Of a stretch of 64,000 bases of DNA, positions 53,641-62,043 are shown one piece after another (the stretch's first letter is position 1; the number at the start of each line of letters is the position of its first letter). The position numbers and the translations under genes are program-made. Source of the stretch: Geminicoccaceae bacterium (GTDB lineage Bacteria; Pseudomonadota; Alphaproteobacteria; Geminicoccales; Geminicoccaceae); contig JANQPX010000051.1 of NCBI GenBank assembly GCA_028285265.1, forward strand, positions 1 to 64,000, in the 5' to 3' direction. Under the pieces are notes generated by a model, which saw only the letters and a program-made list of their open reading frames with translations, made no database searches and was not told where the DNA came from.

Positions 53641-54162
53641 TTGCTCAACCGTCGTCTCGAAGCCCTGTCGTTCGCCAGGCGTATCATCATCAACACCATA
53701 CTTCAGCGCAGCTGGAGACGATCGACGTGCCATGAGGGCTTGATTGTGAACATGAGAGCAGACTGTTGGACTTATGACGTGGAATTTGCGAACCACAAAC
53801 CTACTCAGACGGTTGTTCGTAGCGGAGCGCCATCGTTTGATGTTCGGCACCGTGATCTGGACTATATTTCTTCTCGCACAGTTCCGTTGCTGGAAGGTGT
53901 CAGCAATATGATCAACGGTGCGAGTTCTGGCTTAGAAAAAGGATCAACCTTGCATATCAGAAAAACTCTGGATCGAAGCAACTTTTGCATCCATTCGATC
54001 TTGAGAAAAATATCAAGGATAAAGAAGCGTCGATCCGCCAAAGTGTGCCCAACGATCAGACCAAGTTTCCCGTATTAACCCATCTACATGATGAAGATGC
54101 CGGTACGACTAGCTTCAATCTTCACTTTTGAAAATTTGCCCTACTTCTACTAAGCTTGAGGT
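53452..54162. other. Region with no supported gene
   Basis: The first ~190 bp are the IS110 downstream end. The rest, 53640-54162, becomes markedly AT-richer from 53750 on. A plus-strand frame of 145 codons crosses it but its composition (basic, Ser/Ile-rich, no motif) does not look like a protein family, so I leave it unannotated. Probably decayed DNA between the IS and the peptidase gene. Confidence 0.4.
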
Positions 54163-54984
54163 TTAAGGCAGGAGCGCAGCTTGTACATGCATCCAGTCAA
54201 AATTTCTGGTACGCCCGAGGCTAACCCAGCCCTCCTCTTCCCAGAGCTGCCACCATGTGTTGTATGCAGGCTTGGCGAAGGCAGCTTGGTCGCGTCCCCA
54301 AGTCAACCGGTTGCGGGCTGGGTCATAGTCGACGGCGATCGCCCAGGCATGGGTTGACCAAGAGGTGCCGCCACGTTTCCTCCGTTTGTTGTAACAACCT
54401 CCCCAATGGTCCAGTCTGAGTTCGGAAATTCGATCCTGTCCATAGTGGTCGAGGACGCGGGTTAGCACTCGCAGCAGGCTATCGTGAACCTTCTCGTGAC
54501 AAACAAAGGAGCCGATCCGTTCTGAGAGATTCCAGGCGATCTTGTGGGTATAGGGCAGTGCAATCCGAGTCTGATTTGTTCCCACGTCGCCATAGAAAGT
54601 CCTCAGGTCGGCTTCACGCTCGATCGGCCAATCATTGGGATTGGCAGTCGCCGGTTGTTGATCTCTCCAGGGCGGTGGCAACTGGCCGTGAATTTCAAGG
54701 TAGACGAGCGATTCATAAGCGAAGTCGGTTTGTGGCCCCCAGAATCCATCGATTGGCCCAGTATCAATCCTGGCATCGACGCAGAGCAACTGAATATAGG
54801 CAACGAGCTTTCTTTTTTTTGACCAGTTGTCCCAGCCCGTCGGCAGCTGGCTAACCCTCGCCGTCAGCGCTCTGTCAACCGCAGCTTCGGTTCGCGATCC
54901 ATGATCGCCATCGACCGGGCCTGGATCAAAGCCTCCATCACTTAGATGCCGCTGAGCAAGTTTGACCTGGCTCTTGGTGGTCAT
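54163..54984 (-). CDS. M15-family peptidase with two peptidoglycan-binding domains
   Basis: 273 residues, endolysin-like. Two N-terminal peptidoglycan-binding repeats: LAQRHLSDGGFDPGPVDGDH and IQLLCVDARIDTGPIDGFWG. C-terminal M15 metallopeptidase: STHAWAIAVDYDPARN supplies zinc ligands H and D, and FDWMHVQAALLP the last H. Such enzymes cleave the peptide stems of peptidoglycan; homologues serve as phage lysins or chromosomal carboxypeptidases. No signal peptide is obvious, so it would need a holin-like or other release route. Stands alone with 39 bp to the next gene. Possible link to the eCIS (cell release or wall passage) is context only. Confidence 0.8.
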   Translation of the reverse strand: MTTKSQVKLAQRHLSDGGFDPGPVDGDHGSRTEAAVDRALTARVSQLPTGWDNWSKKRKLVAYIQLLCVDARIDTGPIDGFWGPQTDFAYESLVYLEIHGQLPPPWRDQQPATANPNDWPIEREADLRTFYGDVGTNQTRIALPYTHKIAWNLSERIGSFVCHEKVHDSLLRVLTRVLDHYGQDRISELRLDHWGGCYNKRRKRGGTSWSTHAWAIAVDYDPARNRLTWGRDQAAFAKPAYNTWWQLWEEEGWVSLGRTRNFDWMHVQAALLP

Positions 54985-55023
54985 CGAGGCCTCCTATTGA
55001 ATTCAGCACAGAACATCGGCGCG

Positions 55024-55542
55024 TCAGTCGGCAAATTGGCGAAGAGAGTTCTTGAACGCTTGGTAACTATCCAGATACCGCCGATAGGAGGCGAGATCAC
55101 GATACGTGACGCCGATAACCCAGCGGATCGAGCCATCCTGCTCCCGGACATCCTGATAGCTTCGTGTATAGCTGGAATCCTTAGCCTCGATTGTGAAATG
55201 CTTCACAGCCCGATTCCGACCCTCCGATGTCTCCTCGGCAACGGTCGTCTCAATGGCCTGATCGAGAACGATATCTTCAGCCGTACAATACCATTGTGCC
55301 GAGCAGACGTAGAAACTGACCGCACCGTCCGGTGAGGTAAACGTCGCGCTATCATACTTCTCTGGATCGTCATCACTTTTCATAGACCCTTTGGCCATGA
55401 AATTTGCGGGGTAATCGATCTCAAACCACATGCCCTCAAATGTAAGCGTGCCATCTTCCGACGTGTCCGCAATGGAGCATCCAGCGGCGCTAATGATCAT
55501 GCAATAAGTCAGTGGACAACGAACGAAATGGCTCAGCTTCAT
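55024..55542 (-). CDS. Putative lipoprotein
   Basis: 172 residues with a hydrophobic N-terminus ending in SAAGC, a permissive lipobox with Cys22. Mature part: MWFEIDYPANFMAKG, ATFTSPDGAVSFYVCSAQWY, VRDDY-like C-terminus ending in SYQAFKNSLRQFAD. The pattern (start strand, FTSPDG, C-terminal helix with a short tail) resembles small outer-membrane-bound or periplasmic proteins with a lipocalin-like or PsbP/Mog1 fold, but I cannot name the family. Start ATG 55542. Downstream of the S26 gene by about 110 bp on the same strand, possibly in the sigma-factor transcript. Confidence 0.55.
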   Translation of the reverse strand: MKLSHFVRCPLTYCMIISAAGCSIADTSEDGTLTFEGMWFEIDYPANFMAKGSMKSDDDPEKYDSATFTSPDGAVSFYVCSAQWYCTAEDIVLDQAIETTVAEETSEGRNRAVKHFTIEAKDSSYTRSYQDVREQDGSIRWVIGVTYRDLASYRRYLDSYQAFKNSLRQFAD

Positions 55543-55650
55543 AGATCAATTCCGAGTCAAACAGGCCTGCATGACGGCGCTTGACATGATAAATGACTTT
55601 CAGTTCTCTCGCCATGGAGGGGTCGATTCTTTCGGACAAGGAGAGAAACC

Positions 55651-56160
55651 TCAGTAAAGTGGCAGGTAGGTCGCCAGGATTTCAACGCTCTGCACCGGCC
55701 CGAAGTATCGGCTATCGAAGCTGTTCGGCACATGGTCTGAAAGCATGAAGTATTCCTGATCGCCGAGCCGGCGGCACTCGGTCCACATGGGCAGAGCACG
55801 CCCGTCTTGATCGACGGCCATCGTCTCGGCACGCCAAACACCGTTGATGGTGAGGCCATGGCTCATGCTATTGCAGACATGATCCCCAGGACCGGCTGCG
55901 ATCGGCTTCATGAATAGGAAATCCGCGGGCAGTTCTTGGCCGCGTAGACGCTGAAACCGCCTTGCGACATCCGGCATGGGGAAGGCGACGATCGTTCCGA
56001 CCTCAATCGCATTGATGGTCCTGATGTAGGGAACTTCCGGCAAGCTCGGGCTGATCGGGTAGAGAATGATCGGTGCTGCCAGCAGCGTTGATCCGGCAAA
56101 CGCTGCAGTCAAGGCAACGACCGCGATCGCCATGCCTGGCTGCTTACGCGTCACTGCCAT
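55651..56160 (-). CDS. S26-family signal peptidase, TraF-like
   Basis: Membrane-bound serine peptidase of the conjugative TraF type, 169 residues. One N-terminal transmembrane segment (AIAVVALTAAFAGSTLLAA). Catalytic Ser39 in PISPSLPEVPY and Lys85 in FLFMKPIAAGPGD; C-terminal DSRYFGPVQSVEILATYLPL is typical. TraF processes pilin-like or cyclic substrates in conjugation systems. Here its gene overlaps the anti-sigma gene by 17 bp and follows the sigma gene, which raises a role as site-1 protease for the anti-sigma factor, as signal peptidases act on RsiV in Firmicutes (established there, inferred here). Confidence 0.82.
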   Translation of the reverse strand: MAVTRKQPGMAIAVVALTAAFAGSTLLAAPIILYPISPSLPEVPYIRTINAIEVGTIVAFPMPDVARRFQRLRGQELPADFLFMKPIAAGPGDHVCNSMSHGLTINGVWRAETMAVDQDGRALPMWTECRRLGDQEYFMLSDHVPNSFDSRYFGPVQSVEILATYLPLY

Positions 56161-58033
56161 AGGTCAGCTGAAGCTGAATGGCGAGTGGTGTGAGCTGACG
56201 GCGGTCTGCCCATCCGACCATGACATATTGCCATCCGCCCTTGAGCCAATAGGCGATCTTGAGATCGTCGTCTCGACCCTCCGAGACCGGGATCTGCTGG
56301 CCTTCCGGACCGCGTGTAAAACAAAAGCCGGTCAATCGGCCTTGCTCGTCGTGATAGGCGATCTGTCCCGTTGGAACGCCGTTCACAAAGAAGATCCGAC
56401 CGCCAACGAACGTCAGGCCGTCGAGTTCGGGAATAGAGAAGGACCGGCCGAATGTATTTCTGAACCATTTGGTGAGCATCTGCTGATCGCGCTCTGCCTT
56501 CGCCGAAACCTCGACCTCACGCATGCTACCGGCATAGCCGCGGTGGTAGCCGAGGACCTGGGCGATCCAGCTGTTCTGCTTGCGCAGGTCATCGGTCTCT
56601 GCAAGGAGGAGATCATTGGTCTGATTGAGCCTGGCAACGCGAAGGTTCAGACTGTCGACGGTCTCGCGGGCATCTGTGAGGTCTTCTTCAAGCGCTGTGA
56701 CGCGTTGTCGAGTCAGTTCGCGTTCGGCGACGACACGAGCTTGGGCCGTGTCACGTGCGAGCGTCACCCTAGCCAGATCATCGCGAAGGGTAGCCAGCTC
56801 TGTCTCCAGTATAGCGGCTTTGGATTTTGCGCCGTCGCGTGCCGTCGTCACGCTCGCGAGTTCGGTTTCGACGTCGGCCAGCTGATCGGTAAGGTCGTCT
56901 CGTGCGGCCGTCACTGTGCCAAGGCTATCTTGCAGCGACGTCAGCTGACGCGTCAGCGCGTCACGCTCGGTGACAGCTTGTTCCTTGAGTTGACGCATGT
57001 CGTCATCTAGTGACGCGATCCGATCTTTCAGGTTGTCGCGTTCCACCTGCAGGGCGTCTGCTCTGCCTGCTGCCATGGTGAGTCGCTCGGAAAGATCTTT
57101 CTCGCTTTCGCTTAGCTGTCCAATCGTTGCCTCGGCATCGGCCAGTTGCGTCGCTGCCTCGTCGCGTGCTCCTGCAGCTTCGCTAAGGTCCGCTTCAAGC
57201 GCCGCAAGCTGGCGCGTCAACGCCGCCCGGTCAGCGACGTGCTCGTCAGCCGTTTGACGCGCCTGTGTCTCAAGTGAAGCGATCTCAGTTTCCAACTTGT
57301 CGCGTTCAGCTCGCAACGCATCAGCCTGATCGGTCGTTGTCGTTAGTTCCGCTGCGAGATTGGCTTGATCCGCGGTCAATCGGTCGATGGCGGTGTCGGC
57401 ATCTGAAAGTCTGGTCACGATCTGGTCACGCGTCACCGTCACGTCGTCAAGCCGTGTCTCGAGATCCGCGACCTGACGCGTCAGCGCGTCACGTTCGGTG
57501 ACGCGTTCCTCTGTAATCCGTCGGATTTCGGCGTCCCGTGACGCGATCTCCTGCTCACGCTGACGGTCGATCCTGCTGTCGTAAAGATACGCGCCGATGC
57601 CAACGGCAAGCAGGGCAGCGACTGATGCCGCCATCAATCCCCATGTCGGCTGCGTGGCGACACTTCGTGGCGACGGCTTGGGTCTGAAGGGGACGATGTC
57701 AGACTCGGCGCCGTCGCGGGGAGGCTTGCGAGGGGTTTCAGCAGGAGCGAAGAGATCGGCCAATGCTTGATCGGCCTTCGGATCTGCCGGCACGTCCAGT
57801 GCTTCATAGGCTGGCAACAGGTGCTCATCAACGGCCTTCGCCGCTCTAACGTCTTCGGCAATGTGGTCTGCGACGGCAGGATGCTCTGCCATGACGCGCT
57901 CGATCTCAGCGGTGACGTCAACGTCGAGCGTGTCGTCGACATAGCGTACGATCAGATCATCGATCGCCATTTCCATCTCGGGATCGAGCTTGTTCTCGAC
58001 ATAGGCAACGAGCTTGGTGGCGAGATCCTGCAT
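56144..58033 (-). CDS. Transmembrane anti-sigma factor with long coiled-coil stalk
   Basis: 629 residues. N-terminal cytoplasmic region (1-90: AEIERVMAEHPAVADHIAED, KAVDEHLLPAYEAL) resembles anti-sigma domains binding ECF factors. One transmembrane helix at about 131-150 (WGLMAASVAALLAVGIGAYL). Then a ~300-residue coiled coil made of 88-residue repeats, then a globular C-terminal domain (VGGRIFFVNGVPTGQIAYHD, DLKIAYWLKGGWQYVMVGWA) like the sensory end of RpoE-type anti-sigma factors. ATG 58033 overlaps the sigma stop as TGATG. Cargo of the stalk is unusually long for the family. Likely an envelope-stress sensor; signal unknown. Confidence 0.8.
   Translation of the reverse strand: MQDLATKLVAYVENKLDPEMEMAIDDLIVRYVDDTLDVDVTAEIERVMAEHPAVADHIAEDVRAAKAVDEHLLPAYEALDVPADPKADQALADLFAPAETPRKPPRDGAESDIVPFRPKPSPRSVATQPTWGLMAASVAALLAVGIGAYLYDSRIDRQREQEIASRDAEIRRITEERVTERDALTRQVADLETRLDDVTVTRDQIVTRLSDADTAIDRLTADQANLAAELTTTTDQADALRAERDKLETEIASLETQARQTADEHVADRAALTRQLAALEADLSEAAGARDEAATQLADAEATIGQLSESEKDLSERLTMAAGRADALQVERDNLKDRIASLDDDMRQLKEQAVTERDALTRQLTSLQDSLGTVTAARDDLTDQLADVETELASVTTARDGAKSKAAILETELATLRDDLARVTLARDTAQARVVAERELTRQRVTALEEDLTDARETVDSLNLRVARLNQTNDLLLAETDDLRKQNSWIAQVLGYHRGYAGSMREVEVSAKAERDQQMLTKWFRNTFGRSFSIPELDGLTFVGGRIFFVNGVPTGQIAYHDEQGRLTGFCFTRGPEGQQIPVSEGRDDDLKIAYWLKGGWQYVMVGWADRRQLTPLAIQLQLTYGSDA
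56704..57496 (-). repeat. 88-residue tandem repeats in the anti-sigma stalk
   Basis: Residues 180-267 and 268-355 are exactly 88 residues each (264 bp), beginning ERDALTRQVADLETRL and DRAALTRQLAALEADL; a third copy starts at 356 (ERDALTRQLTSLQDSLG) and diverges, ending about residue 443. Conserved positions include ALTRQ, LADAE-like, ADALR/QVERD-L and IASL. 88 equals eight hendecads. The units sit in the coiled coil, so their number would set stalk length. Confidence 0.75.
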
Positions 58034-58566
58034 CAGGTCGCCGCCTCGTCTTGCTGCCGCAACTCGTCGAGCAGCTCCTGATAGCGACGCTTGGCTCGCT
58101 TCAGCCGACTTGTCACTGTGCCTTCGCGAACACCCAACATCTCGGCGGCCTCGCCATAGGTGAACCCCTCGATGCTGATCAGCATCAGCACCTCCCGGTG
58201 CTCGGATGACAGCCTTGCCATGAGGCTCTCGAAAGCCAGGCTTTCGACCATCGCCTGCGTGCTGTTTGTTGCGTCTTCATCTTCGATCGATGCCCAAGCG
58301 TCATCATCAAAGGTAATGGCTCGGCTTTCCCGCAGGCGTCTCTTTTCGGCTCGATACTCGTTGAAGAGGATTCTGTGGGACCATTTTCGAAAGGCGAAAC
58401 CCTTCCATTGACGCGCGTTCCGTAGGACAAGTTCATTGGTCCTCTGCAGAAGATCGAGGGCGTCCAGTGTCGTGCCGCGTACGAGGAAGAACGCAGCCTT
58501 TCTGAGATAGGTTTGATGCTCGACGAGAAGGCGCTCCAACTCGTCCCTGTTGTCGTCGGTCGGCAC
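58033..58566 (-). CDS. ECF RNA polymerase sigma factor
   Basis: Sigma-70 family ECF factor of 177 residues. Region 2: YLRKAAFFLVRGTTLDALDL and RKWSHRILFNEYRAEKRR. Region 4: LSSEHREVLMLISIEGFTYG then EAAEMLGVREGTVTSRLKRA, the helix-turn-helix for the -35 element. A loop DDDAWASIEDEDATN links the regions. Translationally coupled to its anti-sigma factor (TGATG). Controls an unknown regulon; autoregulation is usual, but no clear promoter motif was spotted in 58567-58721. Confidence 0.88.
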   Translation of the reverse strand: MPTDDNRDELERLLVEHQTYLRKAAFFLVRGTTLDALDLLQRTNELVLRNARQWKGFAFRKWSHRILFNEYRAEKRRLRESRAITFDDDAWASIEDEDATNSTQAMVESLAFESLMARLSSEHREVLMLISIEGFTYGEAAEMLGVREGTVTSRLKRAKRRYQELLDELRQQDEAAT

Positions 58567-58721
58567 TGCCTTTCGACCAATCCATAGCGTTGACCTTCAA
58601 AGTACAAGAACAACAAGGCCAATCTCCCGGGTCCAGGCGCGTTGACGTGGATGTCTCGATGAAAACCAATGCGGCATACTCTCGTATATGTGGGCATTCA
58701 TTCGCCGTTGTTCGGTTGTCA

Positions 58722-60494
58722 TCATGCCTGCCGCTCGATCCGGCTATGGCGCACGAGGATATGCTTGGTAGTGTTTTGGTTCTTGTTGACGAAGACAGCC
58801 TCACCGACACGCAGCTGCTTGATGATGTCAGGATGGACAGTGAAGCTCTTGGTGCGCCTTGCCGAGCCTAAGCCGGTGGCGCCAAGCAAATCGACCTGGG
58901 CGGTGTGCTCGATCGTGTCCCTCGTGCCGATCAGCTCCACCATGGCAGTCACATCATCATCGGCATTGAGACGCTGGATCAGATAACTGTTGCAGCTGGC
59001 GAAGACCTGACGGATGAAGTGGTCGGGTCCGTTCGCGACAGCGCGTCCGATGTCGGCAACGCTCTGGGTCGCGAGTACACCACGCACGCCGGCGCTTCGC
59101 CCCTGATTAATCAGGTTCAGGACTTGGTCACCGGCAAACACGCTGAACTCATCAAAGACGGTGGTGAACGGCACACGCGCGTGCCGTGGCTTGGCAACCT
59201 GAGCAGCGGCGGCACTCTTGAGGTCATTGATCACCAATCGGCCGATGAGCCTGGCTAAAGCCGGAAACTGCAGGGCCGGAAGACAGAAGTAGACGACCGC
59301 TCGTTCCTCGATCGCCGGCAGCAGCTCAAGCAAACGATCGCGGGGACACCGATCGGTATCGAAGAGATGCCCGATCTCGGATTCGGCGAGCGTCCAGATT
59401 TCTTCCTTCAGGCTCTGGACGTGCTCTTCGGCGGCCTCGCGCTTGGCAATGGCATCGAGGTAGCGCTCGTGATCAGGAAAGCTGTCACCCTGGTCTTCGA
59501 CTAACTCGGCCAACTTCTCCATGCTCATATAGTCGGCGACCGTGACCAGATCGGCGTCGATGCCGGTCGCCTCCAGTACCTTGAACACAATTTGCATGTA
59601 GCCTTCGGCAAGCTTTCTATAGTGGTCTTCCGACCATTCCCGAAGCTCGACGATCCGATCCTTCTTCGCCGAATAGCCGCCAGAGGCGAGCGGATTATAG
59701 ACGCAGCTCTTGCCGTTCATGGCGAAGAGATAGGCTGGGCGGCCTTGATCCACGGCATAGCTGAGAATCTTATCTGCCAAGTCGTAGTCGCCCTTGCCGT
59801 CGACATAGACGACGGCCTGCTGCCGATCGATAGCGCCTTCCACCATGTTCAGAACGGAGACGGTCTTGCCGCTACCGGTCGTGCCAAGGACAAGCGTATG
59901 CTTGTTGGCGTCAGGGTCGGAAAACGTGACGCGCTTTCGTGCATGCTTGTCGACGCCGAGCAGCGTGCTGTCGCCGATCAACGCGTCGGCGTCATCAACG
60001 CGACGCTTGGCGAAACGCGTCATGACGCCTGACGTCACCTTGTCACACGGCATGACGCGCGTCGTGCGTCGAAGGGGACTGCCGGTCAGTACCTGCCAGC
60101 AGGTCGCATAGAGACCGCCAGCGACGATGCCAAGGGGTGTGAAGTAGGGCCAGGCGGGCCCATTGATGAACATGCTGAGAAAGAGAGCACGCAATCCGTC
60201 GACGTCGAAGCGGCGACCGTCAAACAAATAGTCCCGATAGATCGCGATCATGGTGTTGAGTGGATCGGCAAGCCAGCCCTCAAAGCCCCAAAGAAGGCTG
60301 CCTAATCCAACGCCGACAGCTGACGTCAGCAAGCTGACGCGCTCATCAAAGCCAGCGATCAAAATGCCGGACATGGTCACAACAGCGACCAGGAGGGCTA
60401 CAGGGCCTATCAACGCCATAGTGCCGAACACCCATGTCACGCCAATTGCAGCAAAGGCAAAGGCCTCATCACGCCGATCCGCACCGCTACTCAT
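58722..60494 (-). CDS. Type IV coupling protein-like ATPase (TraD/TraG/VirD4 type)
   Basis: 590 residues from ATG 60494, overlapping the upstream stop (ATGA). Two or more N-terminal membrane helices (FAAIGVTWVFGTMALIGPVA, LLVAVVTMSGILIAG, FTPLGIVAGGLYATCWQVL). Cytoplasmic RecA-like domain with Walker A LVLGTTGSGKT (204-211), Walker B-like VVYVDGKGDYDL and the TraG/TraD C-terminal module VPFTTVFDEFSVFAGDQVLN then IRQGRS-like NQGRSAGVRGVLATQSVADI. Couples a relaxosome to a conjugation channel in conjugative elements; here no relaxase or channel genes are in the window. Downstream gene of the replication-relaxation protein. Confidence 0.85.
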   Translation of the reverse strand: MSSGADRRDEAFAFAAIGVTWVFGTMALIGPVALLVAVVTMSGILIAGFDERVSLLTSAVGVGLGSLLWGFEGWLADPLNTMIAIYRDYLFDGRRFDVDGLRALFLSMFINGPAWPYFTPLGIVAGGLYATCWQVLTGSPLRRTTRVMPCDKVTSGVMTRFAKRRVDDADALIGDSTLLGVDKHARKRVTFSDPDANKHTLVLGTTGSGKTVSVLNMVEGAIDRQQAVVYVDGKGDYDLADKILSYAVDQGRPAYLFAMNGKSCVYNPLASGGYSAKKDRIVELREWSEDHYRKLAEGYMQIVFKVLEATGIDADLVTVADYMSMEKLAELVEDQGDSFPDHERYLDAIAKREAAEEHVQSLKEEIWTLAESEIGHLFDTDRCPRDRLLELLPAIEERAVVYFCLPALQFPALARLIGRLVINDLKSAAAAQVAKPRHARVPFTTVFDEFSVFAGDQVLNLINQGRSAGVRGVLATQSVADIGRAVANGPDHFIRQVFASCNSYLIQRLNADDDVTAMVELIGTRDTIEHTAQVDLLGATGLGSARRTKSFTVHPDIIKQLRVGEAVFVNKNQNTTKHILVRHSRIERQA

Positions 60495-61129
60495 CGGCGA
60501 CGCTCCCACATCCGGATTTGGAATCGTGAATAGGGCTTGGTTGCCTTCTCGACGGCACGACGCACATCGTCACTGGTGACGAAGTACCAGACCGCTTCGA
60601 GCTTGGTATTGGCGGCATAGTCCCTGACGATCTTGCGCAGCCGGCTCGATGCTTTGACCGAGTTTTCCAGTTCGACGGCGATCGGCTTCTGTCCGTCGAG
60701 ATGAAGCAGGCCATCCGGGAGATGGCGCTTTGTCCTACCCTTGCTAACCAGGTTTGCGCGAAGACGCCGCTCGGTCGTAAAGCCGCCGCCCGTCTCGGCA
60801 GTTAGATTCTGCGAAAGGTCGACCAGCATGGTGTCGTGAAAATAGGTGACGCGGTTGATTGCCTTTGGCGCCTTCAGGTGATCGCCTGAGATCTTCCAGC
60901 CTTGATGGGTCAACCAGTGAACACGCGGCGCTGCGTGCTCGAAGCGCTGCTGCTGAAGATAGCCTGCTTTGGTCAGCTGGCTGACGCGCCGCCAACCAAC
61001 AAAGTAACAGACGGCCATCCATTTTGCAGCTTGTTCGATGGTGACAAAGCCGTGGCCGTTGATCCATTGAAGCAAGCGGCGATCCCGCTCGGTGAGATGC
61101 ATGATTCGCTCGAGTTTGTGGTCCCTCAC
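60491..61129 (-). CDS. Replication-relaxation family protein
   Basis: 212 residues with a winged-helix N-terminus (LTERDRRLLQWINGHGFVTI, QAAKWMAVCYFVGWRRVSQL) and the family C-terminal segment HLPDGLLHLDGQKPIAVELE and NSVKASSRLRKIVRDYAANT. Members are encoded next to TraD/TraG-type genes on plasmids and integrative elements and are thought to act at replication or transfer origins. The start is either GTG 61129 or ATG 61102 (MHLTERD), the latter with GAGCGA close by. Coupled to the coupling-protein gene by ATGA. Confidence 0.8.
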   Translation of the reverse strand: MRDHKLERIMHLTERDRRLLQWINGHGFVTIEQAAKWMAVCYFVGWRRVSQLTKAGYLQQQRFEHAAPRVHWLTHQGWKISGDHLKAPKAINRVTYFHDTMLVDLSQNLTAETGGGFTTERRLRANLVSKGRTKRHLPDGLLHLDGQKPIAVELENSVKASSRLRKIVRDYAANTKLEAVWYFVTSDDVRRAVEKATKPYSRFQIRMWERRR

Positions 61130-61558
61130 TACCTAGAGAGAGTCCAGCGACCCGAATCCTGCCCTCACCTGAAACTTTTTTTTGATCGCGAATCGATCGG
61201 GATCGTCGTTATAAGCTTGTGCGGCCCAATCCGCCCCTCTTCAGCTGGCCTCCATGTTTCCGAGGCCCCGGACAATGCTATGATTCCGGATCCGGCCATT
61301 TTAGCCCGATTCCCAACCCTTTCGCATTTGGGCCTCGCTCTCCCTACCGTTTCTCCTGACCGCAGCCACAGCCGCATACATTCAATTCTACACTTCGTTT
61401 TTCGCCATTCTTGTTCATATTTTCTTTGTTTTCGATATTTTTACACTGCTTCCTTGTTTTATTATTCGTTTCTGTTTTGTGGTTTTTTTCCTTCACTCCT
61501 TTTCATCCAAGTTCTTCCTCCAATCAGTTTTTGTCCTCCCTAATCCCCCACTTGATGT

Positions 61559-61642
61559 CTTCCCTCCGTTGTCACGCCCTGACCACACAACTTCGAGTAC
61601 CACGTTGTAGGTGTGTGGTCAGGGCGTGACAACGGACGGAAG
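61559..61642. repeat. Inverted repeat with 31-nt arms
   Basis: Left arm 61559-61589, right arm 61612-61642, loop of 22 nt. Arms pair at 30 of 31 positions; the core TCCGTTGTCACGCCCTGACC appears in the left arm and its complement in the right. Too long and not followed by a T run, so not a simple terminator. Candidate oriT/nick-region hairpin, protein-binding palindrome or a miniature element. Confidence 0.85.
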
Positions 61643-61673
61643 TCCTTTGACAACAATGGGTTGGGGAGGACAA

Positions 61674-61709
61674 GGTGATAAATTGGGACTTATCACCTCT
61701 CTTATCACC
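61674..61709. repeat. Three TTATCACC octamers (iteron-like)
   Basis: GGTGATAA at 61674-61681, TTATCACC at 61690-61697 and again at 61702-61709 (12 bp apart). The first is inverted. They lie 31 bp after the long inverted repeat. The 12-bp spacing and AT core resemble iteron- or initiator-box arrays, but only three copies are present. Confidence 0.6.
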
Positions 61710-62015
61710 CTGACGCGTGTGACATCATGGCTGTTCGACAAGTTTGAGTAATTATCGAGCAACTGCTCGCATCGAACACTAAATCGGGCGTCAATCCGAT
61801 AGAGCGCTGAGGACAGCATCTCGTTTCGACACCGGGCGCCTCAAATCATCCCACCATTTTGTCAAAACCGACTCGAAGTCGTCGATCGCTGTATCGCTGG
61901 TCGCATAGCGTGCGTGGTCTTGGCGCTGCCTTGTAGTGCTTCCTTGGCCACGGCGCATCTTTCTAAACCATCACAATGTGGGGCTGAACAGTCCGACTAA
62001 GCTCTCATTCTGAAA

Positions 62016-62043
62016 TTGACTGCTGAAATCAAATATATAAAAC
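62016..62043 (+). promoter_or_regulatory. Possible promoter for the membrane-protein gene
   Basis: TTGACT at 62016-62021 and TAAAAC at 62038-62043 (16-nt spacing), in an AT-rich stretch about 75 bp before the start at 62117. Only the -35 is good, so this is weak. Confidence 0.25.

Noticed and set aside
53641..54078. 145-codon plus-strand open frame after IS110
   Set aside because: No motif, odd composition and AT-rich decayed DNA; no neighbouring support.
54163..54984. Prophage endolysin within a phage remnant
   Set aside because: No holin, terminase, portal or capsid genes are nearby.
61559..61642. Rho-independent terminator
   Set aside because: Arms are 31 nt with a 22-nt loop and no T run follows on either strand.
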